A stretch of 64,000 bases of DNA from Paenibacillus sanguinis 2301083 = DSM 16941 (lineage in GTDB: Bacteria > Bacillota > Bacilli > Paenibacillales > Paenibacillaceae), in the NCBI RefSeq assembly GCF_000374825.1, contig NZ_KB895377.1, positions 310,001 through 374,000 on the forward strand, in the 5' to 3' direction. The translations under genes were made by a program, and so were the position numbers. Shown here one piece after another: positions 49,542 through 57,807 of this stretch. The first letter of the stretch is position 1. The number at the start of each line of letters is the position of its first letter. The notes beneath the pieces are model-generated. The model saw only the letters and a list, made by a program, of their open reading frames with translations. It was not told where the DNA came from and made no database searches.

Positions 49542-51214
49542 ATGAATAAACTTATTATCAAGCACCGTCTAATTCAAAGCCTGCCATTGGTTTTACTGGC
49601 CGTACTATTGGTCGTGACAGGCTGCAGCAAAAGTGTCCCGTCCTCCCAAGGGGGGAATACCAGTGCTGATAAACAGCAAGTGTCTCTACTAACGGAGAAG
49701 GGCAAGAGCGGATAGTTAAGGTAGCTGTTTCTGCTGACCCGGGCCTGGATCAACTGGATGCTGGGGCTTACAAAGGCTCCATGACTGTACATGCCATGGT
49801 CTATGACGGATTGGTAGAATATGGGGAGAAGGGAGAGGTCAGGCCTGCGCTAGCCGAGTCTTGGGATATCTCTGAGGATGGCAAGGTATACACCTTCCAT
49901 TTGCGTCAAGGCGTCAAATTCTCTGATGGCACACCGTTTAATGCTGAAGCCGTCAAATTTTCCTTTGAACGCTGGATCAAGGACCCGGCAAACACTTTAA
50001 ATGTGGCCACCGCACTGGAGTCTTTGGAGGTTGTGGATGAACATACGATAACGATGCGCTTTAGCAAATCCTATTATCCCTTCTTGACGGAATTGTCCTT
50101 TGCCCGCCCTGTACGGATTATTAGTCCATCCGCGGTGGAGCCGGCCGGAGATGTGAACGGTCAATTTGTCAAGCCGATTGGAACGGGGGCCTGGATGGCG
50201 GAAAGCTACAAAAGAGATCAGGAAGCGGTGCTTGTAGCCAACCCTAATTATTGGGGCGAGCAGCCAAAGCTAACGAAAATCGTGCTGAAGGTTATTCCTG
50301 ATCCGCAGTCCCGCGTTATGGCTCTGCAAAGTGGTGATATTGATCTTGCCGGAGGCCAATTGGGCAAAATTCCAGTGGAGAGCATTCCGGTGATTGAAGG
50401 GGATGCATCGCTAAGCCTGGAGCGGACGCCGGGTACGAGCTCTCACTTCATGATCTTTAACTACGACACGCCCGCATTGCAGGAGCTGAAAGTACGCAAG
50501 GCGATCAATTTGGCTATTAACAAAGCAAGTATTGTTAATGACCTGATGAACGGTATCGGTAGTGAGGCTAAGGGCTTGTTCCCTATGACCGTGCCGTATG
50601 TCACCGAATCCAATCAGACCTGGTACGGATTTGCACCGGAGGAAGCCAAGCAATTGCTGGCGGACGCCGGGTATGCCGAGGTTAACGGAGAGGGCGTTGC
50701 CATGAAGGCAGGGGAACCCTTGCAGTTGAATCTGGTCCTGCAGCAGGCAGAGTTCCCGGAGTGGAAGCCTATTGCCGAATTGATTCAATCGGAATTACAG
50801 GAGATTGGCATCCAGGTTAACCTGCAAGTGCTGGAGCCTAACGGTTACTATGATGCTTTATGGAAAACAAGGGAATATGATCTGATTTTGTACCGGACTT
50901 ATGATGATGCTTATAATCCACATTCCTTCCTGTTGTCCTTATTCCATGCCACAAGCGATGCACCAGCAGCCGTTGTATGGTCGGATGCCAAGCTGGAGGC
51001 GCTGATAGATCAGGCTGTAGGCACTACCGATTTGGAGGAGCGCCAAGCTACCTATGATGATGTATTCGCCCAAATGTATGAACAAGCTATGTTTGCGGCT
51101 ATTTACTTTCCTGAGGATATCATGGTCAGAAGTCAACGATTGACGGGCTACAAGGCCGGATACACTACGTTTACACCGATTTTCTGGAATCAACTGAATG
51201 TGGGTGAACAATAA
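49542..51214 (+). pseudogene. NikA/CntA-like substrate-binding lipoprotein, frameshifted
   Basis: The start at 49542 (GAAGGAG upstream) gives a lipoprotein signal peptide with lipobox VTGC (Cys at residue 28), then a Ser/Gly linker and a stop at 49713-49715. In the next frame the mature protein goes on at once with QERIVKVAVSADPGLDQLDAGAYKG and runs to 51214 (WNQLNVGEQ), the full family 5 binding protein: YPFLTELSFARPVRIISPSA, ANPNYWGEQPKL, EYDLILYRTYDDAYNPHSF. The shift must lie between 49672 and 49712 and corresponds to one missing base. Without it the operon would lack its binding protein, so a sequencing error has to be excluded. Confidence 0.8.
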
Positions 51215-51963
51215 TGCTGAAGGAAATATCCAAGTATTGGAACTCCAGCTCGGGCAGTTATGATAAAGTCGTACAAACTCAATTTCGTAGTCAAAGAATG
51301 GTTAATCTATGGAAATCCCTGCTGGTGGAGGGCATGGGGGGGCGTCCTGGTCAGAAAGTGCTGGATGTCGGCACCGGACCCGGATTTTTCTCCATCCTGC
51401 TGTCGCAAATGGGGCATAAGCCAACAGCGGTGGATGCCTCTTCCGGGATGATCGAACGGGCAACGGGCAATTTCCGTCACTTTGGCTATGAGGTTCCCGC
51501 TTATGTAGGCGATGCTGCGGATTTGCAAGCGGAGGCGGACAACAGCTTTGATGCTGTCGTTTGCCGGGACGTCGTATGGACATTACCCGAGCCACAGAAG
51601 GCCTATGCTGAGTGGTATCGGATTTTGAAGCCGGGAGGCGTTCTGATTGTTTTTGACGGCAACTACATGTACAAGGAGAGCCGCAGCTTATTGCGCCGCT
51701 TGTGGTATGCCCTCTCCTGGGTTCTGATCTTAGTGACGGAGCAACGGGTCCGAAAGCGTAGTCAGGAGGATCGCAGCTTGCTGAGCGGCTTGCCTTTTGT
51801 CCGTGTCTTGCGCCCGGAGGCGGATGAGGAGGTTTTGAAGCATGTGGGTTTTACAGCACTTGACGTGCGCCGGAACTTCATTCCTGCGCTTGCCCTGCCG
51901 CTTCATCATTTGAAGTATGGCCATCAGAATGTGAACCGCTTTATGATCATTGCGAAGAAATAA
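51214..51963 (+). CDS. class I SAM-dependent methyltransferase
   Basis: A 249-residue methyltransferase. Motif I VLDVGTGPGFFSILLSQMG (about 44-62), motif II VDASSGMIERA with the acidic ribose-binding residue, VGDAADLQ and the post-motif DAVVCRDVVWTLPEPQKAY are intact, followed by LKPGGVLIVFDGNY. The last 60 residues form an extra domain. Its ATG shares a base with the stop of the binding-protein gene, so it belongs to the operon. A methyltransferase attached to a nickel-type importer might modify an imported chelator, but the substrate is unknown. Confidence 0.85.
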   Translation: MLKEISKYWNSSSGSYDKVVQTQFRSQRMVNLWKSLLVEGMGGRPGQKVLDVGTGPGFFSILLSQMGHKPTAVDASSGMIERATGNFRHFGYEVPAYVGDAADLQAEADNSFDAVVCRDVVWTLPEPQKAYAEWYRILKPGGVLIVFDGNYMYKESRSLLRRLWYALSWVLILVTEQRVRKRSQEDRSLLSGLPFVRVLRPEADEEVLKHVGFTALDVRRNFIPALALPLHHLKYGHQNVNRFMIIAKK

Positions 51964-51973
51964 AAACACATAT

Positions 51974-52010
51974 AAATAACCTTCAACCTTATTGAGGCTG
52001 AAGGTTATTT
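51974..52010. terminator. bidirectional terminator between convergent genes
   Basis: AAATAACCTTCA pairs with TGAAGGTTATTT, extended by inner C-G pairs over a short loop; A- and T-rich flanks on both sides. Confidence 0.9.
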
Positions 52011-52020
52011 GGCTTGATGT

Positions 52021-52830
52021 TCATGCTTGCAGGGACTGAAGATACGCGAGGGCCCGGGCCATTTTATCCAGATAAGCCGGGTTGCGATCCGAGCACATAA
52101 AAGTAATGGGCGGGACAGGACTCGACGCCTGCGTCTTGACCGATGCCCCCTCTTCCGGCTGTACTTTCGGTAAACCCAGCATGGTGCATAGCCGATCTAC
52201 CGTGCCCCCGGTGCCGTCGATTAATTCAATATGAGGTGGCAGCAGGTGCCGGAGTATATTTTTATAGTAAGGAAAATGGGTGCATCCCAGTACGATAGTT
52301 CCGTATACATCCAGATTGATTCCCCCCAGCTTTCCCCGGAAGTAAGCCTCGATCTGCTGGGGGGCGAACTGAAGCTGCTCACAATACTGAACTAGCTCCG
52401 GGAGGGGCATTGAATCTACCACCTTATGATCGTCCACCCGATCTACCAAGTCATGATATTTGGAGAGGCTAAGCGTGAGTTCTGTAGCGAATACCAGCAC
52501 GCGCCGGCCAGCTTCGTGACTTCGACGTACTGCAGGCTTGACCGCAGGCTCCATACCAATGACCGGGATATGGTCATAGGTGCTTCGCAGTTCTTCAATG
52601 GCCGCACTTGTTCCGGTATTACAGGCCACTACCAGTGCCTGAACAGGTTCCTTCATAACTAGTTGTACCGATTCCTGCACATAACGTTTGACCTCTTCCA
52701 GCGTCTTGGTACCGTAAGGAACATGCAGCGTATCGGCAAAATATAAAAAATTCTCACCCGGCAATCTGCGCATGGCTTCCTGCAAAACGGTTAGCCCACC
52801 GATGCCTGAATCAAAAAATGCAATGTTCAT
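52021..52830 (-). CDS. murI: glutamate racemase
   Basis: A 269-residue cofactor-independent racemase that makes D-glutamate for peptidoglycan. Both catalytic cysteines are seen: Cys70 in VVACNTGTSAA and Cys183 in LGCTHFPYY. The N-terminal FFDSGIGGLTVLQ and PYGTKTLEEV segments are standard. The frame is open for 16 codons upstream of the ATG at 52830, but AAAGGTG lies 9 bases before that ATG and the family starts here. A C-terminal stretch (about 218-235, EEGASVKTQASSPVPP) looks like a loop insert before the final helices; otherwise the length is typical. Confidence 0.92.
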   Translation of the reverse strand: MNIAFFDSGIGGLTVLQEAMRRLPGENFLYFADTLHVPYGTKTLEEVKRYVQESVQLVMKEPVQALVVACNTGTSAAIEELRSTYDHIPVIGMEPAVKPAVRRSHEAGRRVLVFATELTLSLSKYHDLVDRVDDHKVVDSMPLPELVQYCEQLQFAPQQIEAYFRGKLGGINLDVYGTIVLGCTHFPYYKNILRHLLPPHIELIDGTGGTVDRLCTMLGLPKVQPEEGASVKTQASSPVPPITFMCSDRNPAYLDKMARALAYLQSLQA

Positions 52831-53012
52831 GGGTTGTATCACCTTTATTATTTTGGTTTTTCGCGGGTGAAGCTGCATCGAAGGTTAAAATATCTTCATC
52901 AAGCAGCCCCTTGCGCCGCTTATCATCTTACCGTAAATTTGCGGATCAATAAACTTATTTATTATATACTGGAAGCAGAGAAACAGTCACTAGGACGAAA
53001 AGGAGCGGGAAT

Positions 53013-53693
53013 ATGAGGTCTACAGCAGTTGCTATGAGAGCAGCCGAAGCAAGAACAATCCGGGTCCTGTTTGCGGTGTGTTGCATCTGCGTATTCGTAC
53101 TGCTGGCAGGCTGCCGGCAATCAACCGTTACTTATTCAGAGAATTTGCCCGAAGACCAAGGAGGCCCTATCTCCATTAAACTCCTGGACAGCAGTGATGA
53201 GGAGTATTCCATTGTCAGAGCTGCGGGAGCCGATGCCCAAATGATCTTCACGCTTGACCCTGGTGAAGAGAATATGAGCCATATCAAGCTATGGGTGGAT
53301 CGCTATGTGAATGGAGAAAAGCAGGAATCTGTGATGGGAATAAGCACAAGTCTTACATTTGATTTGGAAGATTCGGATGAACTGCTCCCTAAAATTTATT
53401 GGACTACATATCCCTCATGGGAGGGCAATCCGGAGAATTGGACTCTGGCCGTCAGGCAGCAAGGAGGGGTTAGCACCGGGAAATCAGTTATTCAAGGCTT
53501 GGACTATGATAGTACGCTGACTCAGCCGGTGGCGCAGCTATCCTTGAATCCCGATGACACGGGAACACTTGGAGTGCTCGCAAGAAACAAGGATAGGAGT
53601 TCTGTGGAAAGTAATGTAGATGTCGAAAAGATGATCCAGGATCATCAGGAGGCTTATGTACTCCGCTGCCTTGTCAGTGCCGATGAAGAGTAG
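53013..53693 (+). CDS. hypothetical lipoprotein
   Basis: A 226-residue exported protein. Residues about 15-35 are hydrophobic (VLFAVCCICVFVLLAGC) and end in the lipobox LLAGC, so it should be anchored to the outer face of the membrane. The mature part is acidic and beta-rich, with no family I recognise; segments such as LDPGEENMSHIKLWVDRYVNG and TYPSWEGNPENWTL suggest a small immunoglobulin-like or NTF2-like fold but this is weak. AAAGGAGCGGG precedes the ATG. It is monocistronic and followed by the structured repeat. Confidence 0.75.
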   Translation: MRSTAVAMRAAEARTIRVLFAVCCICVFVLLAGCRQSTVTYSENLPEDQGGPISIKLLDSSDEEYSIVRAAGADAQMIFTLDPGEENMSHIKLWVDRYVNGEKQESVMGISTSLTFDLEDSDELLPKIYWTTYPSWEGNPENWTLAVRQQGGVSTGKSVIQGLDYDSTLTQPVAQLSLNPDDTGTLGVLARNKDRSSVESNVDVEKMIQDHQEAYVLRCLVSADEE

Positions 53694-53725
53694 GCGAGAG
53701 GAAAGAGAAGGACCGCTAGAAGCTT

Positions 53726-53809
53726 GGTGAACCCGCAGCCGAAGAGTCGGTATGGGGCTGAAGCAGCGAGGGTAAGTGCCCATAGATCGCAGGCCCCCCA
53801 ATGTTCACC
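53726..53809 (-). repeat. dispersed structured repeat, copy 2
   Basis: An 84-bp copy of the element at 35911-35996. GGTGAAC and GTTCACC form a perfect 7-bp closing stem; inside are CCGA-loop-TCGG, TATGGG/CCCATA and the hairpin GCTG-AAG-CAGC. Compared with copy 1, one base pair of the CCG stem is extended by a matched A-T pair, and in the alternative pairing GGAGC/GCTCC of copy 1 is GGGGC/GCCCC here, both changes keeping the pairing. It lies 6 bases from the 3' end of the leftward M50 gene, between convergent genes, so it cannot be a leader of a plus-strand gene. Confidence 0.6.
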
Positions 53810-53815
53810 ATGTTT

Positions 53816-54541
53816 TTAGCGGGGATTGTCGTAAGGCCCCGGCTGTGCGTATTTTTTCATTTTACGGAATTGTTTGCTTCGCTCCCGGTCCGACCAATAG
53901 AATTGCAGCGCCAGCCTGGCGCACAGCAAGGAAATTCCCAGGAATGCCAAGGCCCAGAACAAGGCGGGTACTCCTGTCAAATGAGCCAGATTCGTGGCGT
54001 CTCCGGCATTTTCGGGTGATGTGAGCGAATGCAGCAATACAGTAATGGGCCCCATTACTGATTCCTCCAGGCAGAGGAACGAAAGCAGCAAATAGTAGAA
54101 ATTGCTGATCTTCCCTCCGAGCAATACAAACACGACATTAATTACAACAAATAAAATCAGCCACCCCAGCCCGTATCCCCCACGAACAAACAGCAGGGCA
54201 CTGATTAACGCGATTACACTGATCGTGATCAATCCTGCGGCTTGCTGCTTGCGGGCATAGCCATAGAAAAGAGCTACCGCAAACAGGGAGGCCGAGATGT
54301 ATCCGGCCAGAGAGACAGCCAGTTGGCTCCAGCCTGTCGTCAGCACGGAATAGGTGACCCCGCTATGATCGGGATTGAGCTCGATGCGAAGGACCTGACC
54401 GGACATCAGCAAGGTCACTGCGGCATGGCCCAGCTCGTGAATCAACGTATCCAGCATACGGAACCAATCGGAGAACGGAATCAGCCTGGTCAGGATGGCT
54501 GCCCCGAGCAGAAAAAGAATGGCTTTCAGCCAGCGGTTCAT
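53816..54541 (-). CDS. M50-type membrane metalloprotease
   Basis: A 241-residue integral membrane protein with about six spans. HELGHAAVTLLMSGQV at about residues 35-50 holds the zinc motif HExxH inside the second span, the mark of site-2-type M50 proteases (M50B group). A later G-x-x-N-P-type ligand is not obvious; DSGVTYSVL or NLAHLTG could contribute the third ligand. Such enzymes cut regulators or signal peptides within the membrane. The C-terminus is basic and cytoplasmic. GGAGGGAGG lies 6 bases before its ATG. Confidence 0.8.
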   Translation of the reverse strand: MNRWLKAILFLLGAAILTRLIPFSDWFRMLDTLIHELGHAAVTLLMSGQVLRIELNPDHSGVTYSVLTTGWSQLAVSLAGYISASLFAVALFYGYARKQQAAGLITISVIALISALLFVRGGYGLGWLILFVVINVVFVLLGGKISNFYYLLLSFLCLEESVMGPITVLLHSLTSPENAGDATNLAHLTGVPALFWALAFLGISLLCARLALQFYWSDRERSKQFRKMKKYAQPGPYDNPR

Positions 54542-54678
54542 AAAATGCTTCCTCCCTCACGTGAATACCAGTTGCTTTTCATTATAAAGGAGGGCAAAAT
54601 AGTATTCAAAAGGCGAACAAACTTTCGGTTCGCGTCTGTTCGGTGATATAATAGTATCGTGATGGAGGTCTTTATACC

Positions 54679-56415
54679 ATGAATGATCATAAGGACGAAC
54701 GATTCTACTCCGACCTGTCTGCCCGGGACGGGCGACGCGCAGAGCGGAGGGGACAACCTGCCTTTGCCGAGCTGGAGATACAGATCGGGCCTGCGGACCG
54801 GCAAGGGATCAGGGAAGAAGGAATAAGCCGGATTGTCGCTCCGGACCCCTGGAGCCGGGAAAAGAGCTTTGAGCAGGATTTTCGTTATATTTCCCGGGAA
54901 CAGCTCTTTGTCCACAAGGGAAAGGAACTGGAGCATGTGACTGAAGATACGGCGGAATTTGTTCCCTTTCATACCTACTGGCCAACCTATGATGAAATGC
55001 AGCCAAGCCAATTGAAATGGTATTTGTTTTGGCGGGGAGAGGTGCGAGCCGGTCGTTATCCTGATACAGACCTGTCTTATTTATTTGTGTACCTGTATGA
55101 GCTGATTCACGGAATAGGCTGGGCGGATCCGTCAGAGGGATACACACAAATCGAGCGGGTCTGGCAGGCTTACCGGGAGCGTTACCCCAAGCTGGACAAC
55201 TATTCGCGGGAGTGGCTTTATGATTTTGCATTGATATTTCATCTGGATCAGGCCCCGGTTAACCCGCCGTTAACCAAGCTGCCGCGCAGCTTGTCCATGG
55301 AACTGAAGGAATTGGAATGGCAACGGAAATTTTCGGCTCATACGCTGGAGCTAAGCTGGGAGCTGCTTCGGCTGATGATTGATTACGAGGCGGAGAAGAG
55401 CCGTTATTACATAGAGCAGGGTCGGAAGAGCTTACGGCATTACGCGCCCAGGATTGTCACGCTCGTGGACGGATTTTTAACCAAAACAAAGGGAAGTCGT
55501 TTGCTTGATCTTTTTGTACCACGTGAGAGGAAGGTCTCCCGCTACCTCTTTCGCAGTGCAGTTTATGATCACAGCTTGTATGGGCGGACCCGGGAAGTAA
55601 CGGTTCTTCCCTATAGCGAACATCCTCCCCTTCGCGCTTACTTGACACATCTAGTGAGGTTTACTGAGAACAAACTGCGAGAGCTTGACGGATACAAGGG
55701 ACGGCTGAAGGGTGTCACTGTGGAGCCGGATATTGATAAGCTCATCAGCCGCTACCTCCAGACAGAGTTTACTCAACGTCAGCAGGAAGAAGCGAGGGCG
55801 CGACTGCCGAAGGTGAAGATCAACGCCGCCAAGCTGCGTAAGCTGAAGCAGGAATCCGATGAGGTGCGGGATATGCTGTTGTCTGAGGAGGAGCAATTGC
55901 CGGAGCAGGGGCAGAAGGATATTTCCAAGAAAGACAGCCGTAGTGCTGTCCCTTCAGTACGTCCGGTTCAGGCGGAGCTGGACTTTGAACATGGCTGGCA
56001 AGCGGAGGAGAGTACGGCCGAGTTGCCGTTATTAACAGGAGCGCAGCTACTGCCTCGCCGGGAAGGGACGAGGGCGCAAGCTGAACAAGCCTGGGAATCG
56101 GGGGCGGATAAACAAGGACGATCTTCCGAGAACAAGCCTGCGGTGGCGGTATCATCGGCCATTTCTGATGCATGGCAGGAACTGCTCGGACGCTTATCAG
56201 CATGTCAACGGCAGGTGCTCATCAGCTTGCTGGACGGACAAGGCTCGGCTGGACTACAGGCTATTGCCGAGCAAGCAGGCTCCATGCCGGAATTGCTGAT
56301 AGATGATATCAATCACTTGGCTATGGAATGGCTAGGCGATTTGCTTATCGATGGAGAAGAGCTTCTGGCAGAATATCGTACCGAGCTGGAGCGGGTGCTG
56401 CAAGCAGGGCAATAG
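54679..56415 (+). CDS. TerB N-terminal domain protein
   Basis: A 578-residue soluble protein. Residues about 90-300 match a TerB-N domain (FVPFHTYWPTYDEMQPSQLKWYLFWRGEVRAGRYPDTDLSYLFVYLYELIHGIG is the core; only its parts YWPTYDEM, LKWYLFWR and TDLSYLFVYLYELI need be noted). A helical middle and a charged linker (about 400-500, rich in Glu, Gln and Ser) lead to a C-terminal winged-helix-like segment of about 70 residues. TerB-N proteins are known from Ter stress systems and adjacent DNA-processing operons. GATGGAGG precedes the ATG at 12 bases. It is the first of three genes with gaps of 42 bp and a 4-base overlap. Confidence 0.85.
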   Translation: MNDHKDERFYSDLSARDGRRAERRGQPAFAELEIQIGPADRQGIREEGISRIVAPDPWSREKSFEQDFRYISREQLFVHKGKELEHVTEDTAEFVPFHTYWPTYDEMQPSQLKWYLFWRGEVRAGRYPDTDLSYLFVYLYELIHGIGWADPSEGYTQIERVWQAYRERYPKLDNYSREWLYDFALIFHLDQAPVNPPLTKLPRSLSMELKELEWQRKFSAHTLELSWELLRLMIDYEAEKSRYYIEQGRKSLRHYAPRIVTLVDGFLTKTKGSRLLDLFVPRERKVSRYLFRSAVYDHSLYGRTREVTVLPYSEHPPLRAYLTHLVRFTENKLRELDGYKGRLKGVTVEPDIDKLISRYLQTEFTQRQQEEARARLPKVKINAAKLRKLKQESDEVRDMLLSEEEQLPEQGQKDISKKDSRSAVPSVRPVQAELDFEHGWQAEESTAELPLLTGAQLLPRREGTRAQAEQAWESGADKQGRSSENKPAVAVSSAISDAWQELLGRLSACQRQVLISLLDGQGSAGLQAIAEQAGSMPELLIDDINHLAMEWLGDLLIDGEELLAEYRTELERVLQAGQ

Positions 56416-56457
56416 CCGAGATCAAGCTGTATTTCTAACAAAGAGGTGATTAGCGGA

Positions 56458-57807
56458 ATGAAATCCATGCAGATACCCAAGCGGCTGACAACAGCGCTGG
56501 TTCACTCCTTGACAGCGGGCGTCGTTCCCCGCATAGGACTGGAGCATATTGCGGTTGGCCGCAAATTGGAGGTCTCGTCCATTCTGGAGGATATGGACAA
56601 TATTGCTGAAGGCGGGGCTGCGTTCCGCCTCATTACGGGACGTTATGGAAGCGGTAAGAGCTTCCTGCTCCAAATGATAAGAAATTATGCGATGGACCGT
56701 GAGTTCGTGGTGGCAGATGCCGACTTATCCCCCGAACGCAGGCTGGTCGGAACGAAAGGACAAGGTCTGGCCACCTACCGCGAACTAATGATGCACTTGT
56801 CCACCCGGACCAGACCGGATGGAGGAGCGCTGGAGATCATGCTGCAGCGGTGGATTGCCAAATTGCAGCAAGAAGAGATGCAAGCCTCCGGACTAGCACC
56901 GGGCGACTCCCAGCTTCACGCTGCGGTAGAGCTGCGGATTTATGCGGTGGTGAACGAATTGCAAAATCTGGTGCACGGCTTTGATTTTGCCAAGGTGCTC
57001 GCCGCCTATTGGTCCGGCTACAAGCTGGGTGACGATGATCTCAAGGCAGCGGCACTGCGCTGGCTGCGCGGGGAGCTGCCTACGAAGACGGAGGCGCGCC
57101 GGGAGCTGGGTGTCGGCGTGATTATCGATGACGATAACTGGTACGATTATATGAAGCTTTGGGGCGAGTTTGCGGTGCGTATCGGATACAAGGGCTTGCT
57201 GCTCTTCATTGATGAGGGCGTGAATTTGTATAAAATTACAAATAGTGTCTCCCGCCAAAGCAACTATGAGAAGCTGCTGACCATGTTTAACGATACGATG
57301 CAGGGCAAAGCCCAATACCTTGGCATTTATCTCGGAGGAACCCCGCAATTTGTGGAAGATCAGCGGAGGGGATTATTTAGCTACGATGCCTTGCGGTCGC
57401 GTTTGATGGATGGGCGCTATAGCAGTAGTGGGGCTCTGCGTTCGTACGCCTCGCCGATTTTGAAGCTGGATATGCTTTCCCATGAAGAGATCATGCTGCT
57501 CTTGCAGAAGCTGCGTGACATTCATGCCATGCATATGGGTTATGAGCCGCAGCTTGCAGATGAGCAGCTTATCGTATTCATGCAGGCGGTGGTCAACCGG
57601 CTAGGTGCTGAAGAATTGCTGACAACCCGTGAAGTAGTGCGGGATTTTATGGATGTGCTGCATGTGCTGCATCAGCATCCCGAGCTGACATTTGAACAGT
57701 TGCTGGGCGAGCGGGAGCAAGAGTATGCAGCATTAAGCGGCCGCAAGGATAAGAATAAGGATTCCAACGATGAACTGGATGATTTTCTGGCGGAGTTTGA
57801 GCTATGA
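56458..57807 (+). CDS. BREX-type P-loop ATPase (BrxD/DUF2791-like)
   Basis: A 449-residue ATP-binding protein. Walker A GRYGSGKS at about residues 61-68 (RLITGRYGSGKSFLLQ), Walker B GLLLFIDEGVNL near 245, a sensor-type GTPQF near 300 and an arginine-rich ALRSRLMDGRY segment define the DUF2791 family of AAA+-like ATPases that includes BrxD. The acidic tail is DELDDFLAEFEL. A GTG at 56446 lies inside the AAAGAGGTG motif; the ATG at 56458 with a spacing of 11 is preferred. In type 2 BREX this ATPase accompanies a Lhr-like helicase, exactly as in the next gene. Confidence 0.88.
   Translation: MKSMQIPKRLTTALVHSLTAGVVPRIGLEHIAVGRKLEVSSILEDMDNIAEGGAAFRLITGRYGSGKSFLLQMIRNYAMDREFVVADADLSPERRLVGTKGQGLATYRELMMHLSTRTRPDGGALEIMLQRWIAKLQQEEMQASGLAPGDSQLHAAVELRIYAVVNELQNLVHGFDFAKVLAAYWSGYKLGDDDLKAAALRWLRGELPTKTEARRELGVGVIIDDDNWYDYMKLWGEFAVRIGYKGLLLFIDEGVNLYKITNSVSRQSNYEKLLTMFNDTMQGKAQYLGIYLGGTPQFVEDQRRGLFSYDALRSRLMDGRYSSSGALRSYASPILKLDMLSHEEIMLLLQKLRDIHAMHMGYEPQLADEQLIVFMQAVVNRLGAEELLTTREVVRDFMDVLHVLHQHPELTFEQLLGEREQEYAALSGRKDKNKDSNDELDDFLAEFEL

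Noticed and set aside
49645..49656. G6 run in the binding-protein gene as phase-variation tract
   Set aside because: An in-frame stop in the downstream frame near 49671 shows that the frameshift must lie after this run, so it is not the site of the break.
53013..53809. Attenuator of a gene downstream of the lipoprotein
   Set aside because: The next plus-strand gene starts almost 900 bases away, beyond an oppositely directed gene.
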